DNA of 64,000 bases from Thiohalomonas denitrificans. Its GTDB lineage: Bacteria > Pseudomonadota > Gammaproteobacteria > Thiohalomonadales > Thiohalomonadaceae. A program made the position numbers and the translations under genes. The stretch covers positions 1 through 64,000 of the forward strand of contig NZ_JAENYR010000002.1 of assembly GCF_016841685.1 (NCBI RefSeq), in the 5' to 3' direction. A model generated the notes under the pieces. That model ran no database searches, was not told the origin of the DNA, and saw nothing but the letters and a program-made list of their open reading frames with translations. This document shows positions 59,801 to 64,000 of this stretch, piece by piece. The first letter of the stretch is position 1. Each line of letters opens with the position of its first letter.

Positions 59801-62800
59801 TGCCGGCCAGTGGATAGTCCTTGACGAGTATCCCCTTGAACTGTATCGGAACGACCAGCACAGCAGCGGAGACACCACCCCGGTAAGTGACCCGGACAAT
59901 CACAAATATATCTACTGGGCGGATTTCTCGGACGGGACAGTCCTCCGGCGGAGCGATGAGCGAAACGAAAGGCTCCGGGTGACCACGAAGGTCGTGACAC
60001 CGGCACATACCGTGACGGAAGAGACGATCTACGAGGTAGGCCTGCCCTTCAGTCAGCGCCGATATATCGCTCCCGGGGAGGACAATCCCGAGTATGGGAA
60101 AGGTGTTTATTACTCAGCGGTTGACCAGTACCAGTCGCCCGACCGGAGGGGCGCGATGGTGGCGGCATGGTCGACCGCCGATCCGATGCGGATCGAGGCC
60201 GGGCTGGGTAATATCACTGCGGCAGAAGATGCCGGGCTCGCTCCGGGGCCCCGTACCGGCCTCTTCATCATGGATGCGGTCGATGAGTCCCAGGGCAACG
60301 GTGAAGGCGACTTCTTTGTCTACTCCGACCTTCTCAATGGCGCCTCCGAAATTTTCAAGGGCACCATCGGGGAGATCCACGCAGATTCGAACCTGGTGTT
60401 TGCATCCAAGTCCGGCGTCACGGGGCAGACCGAGTGCGGGACCCGGGGCAACCCGTTCGGCGACGCCTGCCGTTTTGTCGGCGCCCTCTCCAATGAAATC
60501 AAAAAGGATTGGCTCAATGGACCCGACGGCGCCGAGGGGAGTGGTGCCCTTTATCTGGACAACAGTAGCGCGGAGCTCCTGATCTTCAACAACCAGAACG
60601 GCGATCAGCAGTTCGGGCTTCCCTATCAGTTGACTGGCCGGGTCGACCTTCCCTATCCGGACGCCTATGGCATAGCGAGAGAGGATGATTTGGCACTGGT
60701 CGCCAATGGCTACGGCGGTGTGCAGATCATGGACATCAGCAATCTCAGAGCGCCGTACCACGTCGGGTATATCAAGCCCAGCGGCTTCGCCCGTGACGTC
60801 AAGGTATCGGGGCGGTATGCCTTCATCGCCGCCTCTCACCAGGGGGTTGTGGTGGCCGATCTCGCGGATCCGGCCCTACCCATCGTCGGCCAAGTGGATA
60901 CCCTGGGTGTCGCCAACCGCCTGTTCCTGGAGGGCGATCGCCTGTTCGTCACCGATATGGCGGGCGGAGGGGGTACCTCACAGCTGAACATTGTCGACAT
61001 CAGCGACCCGTTCCAGCCATCCGTGCGGCAGGTCGTGGAACTCACGCCCGAGCGCCCCGACCTGGTGACAGACGGCGTCTATGACGTTCATGTCGCCGGT
61101 AATTCCGCCTATGTGACCGTCCACTACTCCGACCAGACCGACCGTCCGGACCAATCGGTTGTGGAAATCATCGACCTGGCGAAGCTTGACGAGCAAAACC
61201 TCGACATCACCGTTCCCGCCGTGACTCACCGGGATGCATCGACAACGGATTTCGCGGCACGGGGTATCACCATCGCCCGGGGTGCGGTTCAGGTGGCAGC
61301 CGGCCGCAAAGGTATCGACCGGTTGGAGATGCCGACGCTTACGGTTCTTGCCCATACTCCTGTCAGCGATGAAGCGAACGTGGATGTCGAGCTTCCCGAA
61401 GTTACGCTGCAATTGTCGGCCCCCCTCCCTGCAGATACACCACTGGCGGACTATGTGGAGGTGCTGCAGGGAGACGCTTTGGTGGGGACGCCTGTCTCCA
61501 ACCAGTTCGATGTACACTTTGCCAAACGCGACGACGGGTTGAATCAGCGCGTGATCGTGATCGAGCGCAAACTCGACCAATTCCTCGAACCGAACCGCCG
61601 CTATTATGTACGGCTCAAGGAGGGGATCGCCCCCGTCTCCGGTAATCCGCTGGCGAGTGATTATCTCTTCAAGTTCACTACCGTACCGGATGCAGAGGCC
61701 CGCCATCCGGATATCACATCCATCTGCACCGTAGCCGTTGAGGACGGCTTGCCTTGCGTAAGCTCGGGTGACGTTCGGGGCGGAACCGAAATCGTCGTTC
61801 GCGGTACCGGTTTCGGAGAAGAACCCGCTCTATCGGTTGGCGGCCAACCCCTGGCGATCGACAAGGCCGGGTACGATGAGGCGACAGGGATCTACAAGCT
61901 TTTCGCCAAAACGGTTCCCAACTACGCCGGACCGGCAGCCGTCACCGTGACGACGCGGTTCGGTTTGCAAGACACTGTACTGGGTGGCTTTACCTATCTC
62001 GATCAGCTGGAGGTCTCCTTTATCCATCCGGCGGTGGTGAGTGTTAGTCAGGCAGGAGCCAACGACCAGGTCTCCATCGTGGGTTGGGGATTCCATGCGG
62101 GCGTGGAGATCAAGGCTTACAAGAGCGGCCAATCCGACTCCGCCGTTATCGACCGCGTCGGAGATGGGCGGCTGAGTCTCTACAGCGCGGAAAAGATGTC
62201 CTGGCTGGTTCCCGATTTCCGCGAAAACGATCAGAGCGGCTATCGCGGATTCGTGGATATCGAGATATCCGACAATCTCGGGCGGCGATTCCTGCTCAAA
62301 AATGCACTCTTCTATGGGAAGCTCGATGTTTCCCGAACCCTGGAGACCGAACCGATCCTGTCGAAGTCGGATATCCAGGCGCGGTTTGTGGCAGCGTACG
62401 TGCCCGACGCGGCCAAGCTGCCTCCCGGGCGCATTGTCGACATCTCCTCCGATGAGTCGCTCAACCTGCTCTATGTCCTGGGGGCGGGTATCCGTGGTGA
62501 AGGCGTTCCCCAACCGGGAGATGTCTACTCGAAGGAGGTGGTCGATTCATTCTACGCGCCCGGCTGGATCAGTCTCGTCAAGTACGACCCGGCCAACCTC
62601 GCCGAAGCGGCACCGCGGCACGGGCTTGGCTACTACAACCTTCCGCAGGACATGCAGCCCACCTCGATGGCGCTGGGGGCCTCCCACCTCTATGTCACGG
62701 CCAAGGGTATGCTCTTCCCGCATGTCGATACGCCGCATGAGGATCAGGCCCTGCTGCTGGTCTATGATCGCGAAACCCGGAATCCGGACGACTACACCGA

Positions 62801-64000
62801 GCAGCCCCCCGGAAAGGACCGGGACATCCTCTATAAACTGCCCCTGCCGCTCGACGGCACCCCCCAGCAAATCCGTATTCGCGATCGGCTGGCTGTTGTG
62901 GCGACCAAAAAGGAGGTCGCCATCGTAAGCCTCTCCGATCCGTTAAGGCCCAGCCTGCTTTCCAAGATATCGAGTGCGGCCGTCAACGGACGCACCATCC
63001 CACTTGATGTGCGGGATATCGAGACCATCGGCGATCAGCTGCACATCGTATCCAGTAGCAGGCGGTTCATATTCGATCTGGCCAAACCCTCGCTGCCTCA
63101 ATTGGCAACCCACGATAGCCCGGGGCAAACCGGTGTATCGAGGGGGCGGCAGCGCTTCGGAACGGGTGATGCGTACACGGTATTCGATGCCGAACGTCCG
63201 GAATATATTCGCCAAATCGCTGATTACGACGGCAACGGCTTCAAGGTTCCGGGAGTCAGCCGGGGGGTACGGTCACTTGCTACGCTGGGCGTCAACCTGA
63301 CGCGAAAGACGGATCGCGAATGCGGCGAAGGCTTCGGGAAAAACAGCCATTACCTCGCCATATACGACGGCAGCCATTCGGCGGTTGGCCTGCTGGATGC
63401 CATGGCGGTCTATCCGCAATGCGAGCGTAGCGCGCGCGGAGCCGACGTGCCCCTGCCGGCCTGGAGTGATCCACTGCTGTTTACCGGCGATGGGATTGCG
63501 CTGTTTGGCCACTGGGAGGGCCGGGGTACAGGTATATCGACGCTCAAATTCGTCGACAGCCTGACGCTCGATGTGGTCGATACCGAACCGAAGACGGGTG
63601 AAATCGGTGTGCGGACCGATACGCCGATTGAAGTCCGTTTCACCAAGAGCTTGTCCGCCCGTAACGACCTGAGCAGTTATATATCGCTATATCGCGTCGC
63701 CGACGATGGGCTCGAAGAGGAAGCCTTTGCCATTGATACCGGCGTCAATGGGCGCTTGCTCAAAATCCGGCCGGAAGCAGCCCTGCACCCGCACCAAACC
63801 TATCGGGTGCAGCTCAGGGAGGAAGCAGGAAGCCGCAGGACCCGGGGCCTCGTCGACTATAGCTTTACCTTCACGACCGGCTCCGGAACTTCGCCAAGGC
63901 TCGAAATCCTCGATGTCTCGCCGGTATCGCTGCCCCTCGAAGGGGGGACCCTGGATATCATCGTAAACCGCGACGCCGGGGCCGCGTCCGTGACGGTTGC
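50832..64000 (+). CDS. Giant secreted Ig-like, LVIVD-like and TIG repeat protein, partial
   Basis: At least 4389 codons with no stop; the frame runs off the window. A signal peptide is likely (VRSAAVALVCTLLAGKAVA, residues about 21-39). From about residue 459 to 3020 there are roughly 21 Ig-like units of about 110 residues, many opening with EPPTV-like or xPPxV. One unit holds an EF-hand-like loop (DLNGDGDFDDSE, 58752-58787). Residues about 3257-3390 carry LVIVD-type propeller repeats, 3512-3617 an SbsA-type Ig domain ending FKFTT, 3623-3830 two TIG-like domains, 3833-4237 another propeller-like region, and 4247-4352 a second SbsA-type domain ending YSFTFTT. Probably a cell-surface adhesin or matrix protein; no anchor is seen in this part. 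The start is 50832; the ATG at 50868 is an alternative that gives a shorter signal peptide. Confidence 0.9.
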   Translation, partial: MESEGARCAYRKMAGAKRNVRSAAVALVCTLLAGKAVAGSPTFDIHTQSPLSEGSDSAGYLLSVSDCTSILGVTAGGNVMTPAESIRDASHPNACSFPFTADGNAVFQPSVDVAFLDGNSQTYSETLSYESHSPDVSIAEIGVAADDGGQFATLTLTASDDTDISYVSVELTGLRASDLRRFGGVVEKAANSAFVETNGFVRKRPITDDQTDFHFLAPFQETLSGEEMARNALLLIEATVVDASGNQASLSEVRYLGESVSESVNGLYVAPESLVFSDALQFARLLPSLDYEFRGLTPAPGAGTGVTYTSSEPSVVAVTSDGLVYPLKETAADVVAIEVAYPGQPPVPVPVTVDYSRNLTGLRYQGQESGPFNLSRLNATLPLPELSAVFDDGSTAPLNDSLELAYELPSASEGIINVSAQGQLRASAIIPQEAPVVLRASLKRDPGIYVDIPVTATDAPPEIDIDVPSQASVGTELNLTPQATDDVAIQMVEFWLEGNLLGRSAHSPYQLSFPLSQEMEGRSFQFSAIAVDSAGQKSAPALATVKVVAQRELDTPEFSFELPEDGKSIVEESPLVAAVSSRLGSISEPLNDSGIEYVEFFMEGEKLGEAYYPRLSKRPNPSDPKDEILFEVWQSQLSTPSISTTQTTRALSAIVHGSNGSSTKAPAKLIKIIGNAKPTVRITSPLAGSSVTIGQTLRVTVDLADDTLAAGTAVRLLMDGQAVGTREYTKKTEAGEGDHGYGVTTETFEIEIREDWEGRSLEFLAEAVDYHQAVSQSEPLAVPVKIDQPPTVALAHPVDGASLVAGLPAELRASASDDLAIEHLDFYVNDNLVGSDYRAPFSEIYETPEEVSGEVPLSIHAVAHDSSGQMATSNRVKVTLGQDAEPPVVNFASPEIDETDAGDDIASIVEGSAFVLKVTGYDNIGVGSVELYGVKKLDGAGFLLTGDANDRLTGQDFAPQSIPGVLHAFSALRMVRAPPFKYLEGVKFDRYPVRVVATDKAGNETEGRMVVGVYADQPPSVEGVILDQTDYFNQQSGYLTVIARDDKFIEALTVSITDANGNVLGSQTKDPDTGLVPGPEVNERVDFDLASFALDNRNQSLQVEVTAVDSRGLSSDPVVAPLSIRADDAPPAFAITDPSQAAPLFAGDTVYFSYRAADETRVESLQVRIDGQTVHSGSPAASDQASSVTGRFPYAIPEGKSGELVLELSAQDIYGNANTPTNWRFELVVDEPPKLSVRKPAPGSRLVEGESFTITTLVTDDRRVEEVLYFYTDTDGEHPLKRFKRREIENSTEGAYLSASIRVPTLESENTRVYARARDSRDQTTTIDLQLEIEDDLEPPTVVLEEPLEAVSVLPEQSFTVRGTAADNQYVDGLKPRLEAADGMNLPIEWEVFSRKDRVESTQVANPGTFGAVLVGERFYSDFEGRLRIPEAFSNYAGQTLKLFVRAYDRGVNEAETDPVGVEILNDDVQPVATFLSPETPLYESQAAAVAVRVSDNVAVQSYDLRLIASDGSVDLISSADNLLSKEILLPADKNDPAYDLHLQQFPPGEESGHFSLSIRVTDSSGNESTQTERYTVLADAPPTVRLAAEAPADGALSGQAVSGTFVVEDDFVGGGALKVAHLPLFTSLSGLGESRGVLGMSEPTSRDGNRPFYRIDYPEAAGWEGILSVNGRDFLRFEGDTLEARAPLDYPTEKIKSLTLSGPDLGAVEYEVTTYSDAVCTGMRAAESVGTQGQLDLTPYIGADTTRLEVRPVLMDGNGGPLPGSLRSIILSIEEIRGVRSYSADGVSKRVRPEFRIAVMVDDQGAGGGSAFIETGTFHLQAGEYGEYGYSVPLPPTAAIRHFAVLGHATDRLSGQRDSILLQPLSTHLVNADVTRPGLELISPKQGTVVVPGQQIDLKLSHEDDSGLLKSIQLLENRADSVRSLASRFGNSESFFPYQIPKDHGVTELELTVLAEDWGGNVSENSFTYPVHANEAPMLEMAGFHSYRVNGQFTKTITDPKRLNYGEFWVRRGEPFRLDTDLSDDAGLTHFVINRLAPDGSVSEEVYSEHYSHQCPEEPMVRDGVTTDVTFDQAEPTEYELFVVDNVGNESRRTFLVHPLGNMVPEIRFISPAENQEIAAGTFAVRARVLAVDDRFLSTPQSIRITANGIPLQVLSVEELDTVDAQVRQGFSSIHDSIEEKYDADKAALYASSDSPYASQIDYLLEIPEGLVRFDETLKLAATVADSDGAVGTAERKVHVVADTIKPEPVVTAPKAGFGGIEGADFTLKFRGYDNVKVHALELHTAYGVLLESGEYRKGEYSPVRTVDGIPAKDFEPVSTVNIDSPEYSQILHAPLLGEIASSLGETPLSDVRRADLWVKVVAIDAANRQSREISYPIRPDERPTLDILEPLPGAHVVENTDLYVNAHAFDDVGVGYVKLTAEYGNGNPPYELRLRQGPYNYMVPVPSFDSSVPENNLIRIHLEAVDTYGVAQGDMDKHRAEETIEVTITRDEPPTVAFGLPKPGAEVIEGTPMLVQINAVDDVGIDRVVLMVKGLNGGEKMFTDTAFPYEFYVPVPYGQAGKSLVLSAATTEERADSPRTVEAANDITVQVLKDDEAPVIMLVRPSGTATVAENRSFAYRADITDNVKVGLVSIEMLADLNGDGDFDDSEIVSRRSLLEGPYSGTQHVKTIDEYLNAQDGEAVPDQLALYLRVIARDGIGNESRTGTAISLIRNQPPEVTGIRLLDSRGFYIGEPDKVTEGREIVLNVTARDPEVGVDRVQLEYAIGEPDGDFAFRPLGEDAAAPFQFHMTVPAGRVGEALRFRATAFDIDGYQSPVTDLPLPLLIKADEPPEARIISPSSDNAVVIDGEDIEVFVEAFDDLGVEGIDHVVFYVNGRPVRTVYDSYGSETDSFAQDHVYRTSIGAPAGVSGFTLQAVAYDKLGQSGETQVVSVGTIADTVVPKVSVLRPLDRDIVTGAETLRALVSIEDIGGDIENVQMYWRREYQGDAGQWIVLDEYPLELYRNDQHSSGDTTPVSDPDNHKYIYWADFSDGTVLRRSDERNERLRVTTKVVTPAHTVTEETIYEVGLPFSQRRYIAPGEDNPEYGKGVYYSAVDQYQSPDRRGAMVAAWSTADPMRIEAGLGNITAAEDAGLAPGPRTGLFIMDAVDESQGNGEGDFFVYSDLLNGASEIFKGTIGEIHADSNLVFASKSGVTGQTECGTRGNPFGDACRFVGALSNEIKKDWLNGPDGAEGSGALYLDNSSAELLIFNNQNGDQQFGLPYQLTGRVDLPYPDAYGIAREDDLALVANGYGGVQIMDISNLRAPYHVGYIKPSGFARDVKVSGRYAFIAASHQGVVVADLADPALPIVGQVDTLGVANRLFLEGDRLFVTDMAGGGGTSQLNIVDISDPFQPSVRQVVELTPERPDLVTDGVYDVHVAGNSAYVTVHYSDQTDRPDQSVVEIIDLAKLDEQNLDITVPAVTHRDASTTDFAARGITIARGAVQVAAGRKGIDRLEMPTLTVLAHTPVSDEANVDVELPEVTLQLSAPLPADTPLADYVEVLQGDALVGTPVSNQFDVHFAKRDDGLNQRVIVIERKLDQFLEPNRRYYVRLKEGIAPVSGNPLASDYLFKFTTVPDAEARHPDITSICTVAVEDGLPCVSSGDVRGGTEIVVRGTGFGEEPALSVGGQPLAIDKAGYDEATGIYKLFAKTVPNYAGPAAVTVTTRFGLQDTVLGGFTYLDQLEVSFIHPAVVSVSQAGANDQVSIVGWGFHAGVEIKAYKSGQSDSAVIDRVGDGRLSLYSAEKMSWLVPDFRENDQSGYRGFVDIEISDNLGRRFLLKNALFYGKLDVSRTLETEPILSKSDIQARFVAAYVPDAAKLPPGRIVDISSDESLNLLYVLGAGIRGEGVPQPGDVYSKEVVDSFYAPGWISLVKYDPANLAEAAPRHGLGYYNLPQDMQPTSMALGASHLYVTAKGMLFPHVDTPHEDQALLLVYDRETRNPDDYTEQPPGKDRDILYKLPLPLDGTPQQIRIRDRLAVVATKKEVAIVSLSDPLRPSLLSKISSAAVNGRTIPLDVRDIETIGDQLHIVSSSRRFIFDLAKPSLPQLATHDSPGQTGVSRGRQRFGTGDAYTVFDAERPEYIRQIADYDGNGFKVPGVSRGVRSLATLGVNLTRKTDRECGEGFGKNSHYLAIYDGSHSAVGLLDAMAVYPQCERSARGADVPLPAWSDPLLFTGDGIALFGHWEGRGTGISTLKFVDSLTLDVVDTEPKTGEIGVRTDTPIEVRFTKSLSARNDLSSYISLYRVADDGLEEEAFAIDTGVNGRLLKIRPEAALHPHQTYRVQLREEAGSRRTRGLVDYSFTFTTGSGTSPRLEILDVSPVSLPLEGGTLDIIVNRDAGAASVTV

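Noticed and set aside
58683-60008. 441-codon minus-strand ORF opposite the giant gene
   Set aside because: The plus frame is open across the whole region and encodes recognisable Ig-like repeats; the antisense frame is a composition shadow. The same holds for the other antisense ORFs between 51000 and 64000.

Overview
The window looks like the chromosome of a GC-rich gammaproteobacterial sulfur oxidiser of the Chromatiales or Sedimenticola kind. This is inferred from a flavocytochrome c sulfide dehydrogenase (fccAB), a dsrA gene, gammaproteobacterial aminoacyl-tRNA synthetases and DksA, and many small palindromic repeats. Pyruvate formate-lyase with its activase points to anaerobic or microaerobic metabolism as well. 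No taxonomic search was possible.

Layout. 1-730: repeats. 731-14312: an AraC-type regulator, then a near-complete Tad/Flp pilus locus (pilin, prepilin peptidase, an AAA ATPase, CpaB, secretin, lipoprotein, Tad/TadE pseudopilin-like proteins, CpaE, CpaF, TadB, TadC and a TPR lipoprotein). 14573-17758: a hemerythrin-like protein, an IS256-family element inside an array of palindromic repeats, and a heme-binding DUF3365 protein. 18497-22393: an operon of a nine-heme cytochrome c/membrane cytochrome b fusion with fccA and fccB. 22706-30187: DUF429 protein, tRNA-Val, PsiE, gltX, glnS, two tRNA-Ala/tRNA-Glu pairs, three tandem c-di-GMP-I aptamers on the minus strand, and an AI-2E-family permease. 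30389-38752: pflBA, dksA, a third tRNA-Ala with a decayed tRNA-Glu, a SWIM/SNF2 helicase and a PRC-barrel protein. 39579-45507: a globin-coupled diguanylate cyclase divergent from a 1470-residue PAS/GAF/GGDEF/EAL sensor. 45554-50252: dsrA without dsrB, a hibernation factor fused to a cold-shock-like domain, fluC, a DUF190 gene and serS. 50832-64000: one uninterrupted reading frame that runs off the window, encoding at least 4389 residues of a secreted protein with about 21 Ig-like repeats, propeller-like repeats, SbsA-type Ig domains and TIG domains.

How it may work together. Three themes recur. The first is surface attachment: the Tad pilus and the giant repeat protein. The second is cyclic di-GMP: one globin-coupled synthase, one dual GGDEF/EAL sensor, and an apparently geneless RNA of three tandem c-di-GMP aptamers with its own strong promoter. 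The third is sulfur and electron transfer: fccAB with a multiheme quinone-interacting partner, and dsrA. The link between c-di-GMP and the surface structures is inference; the sequence shows co-location only.

The most unusual item is the orphan triple c-di-GMP aptamer RNA at 28614-28945 (minus strand). Next are the giant open frame, the nine-heme/cytochrome b/FCSD operon, and the solitary dsrA.
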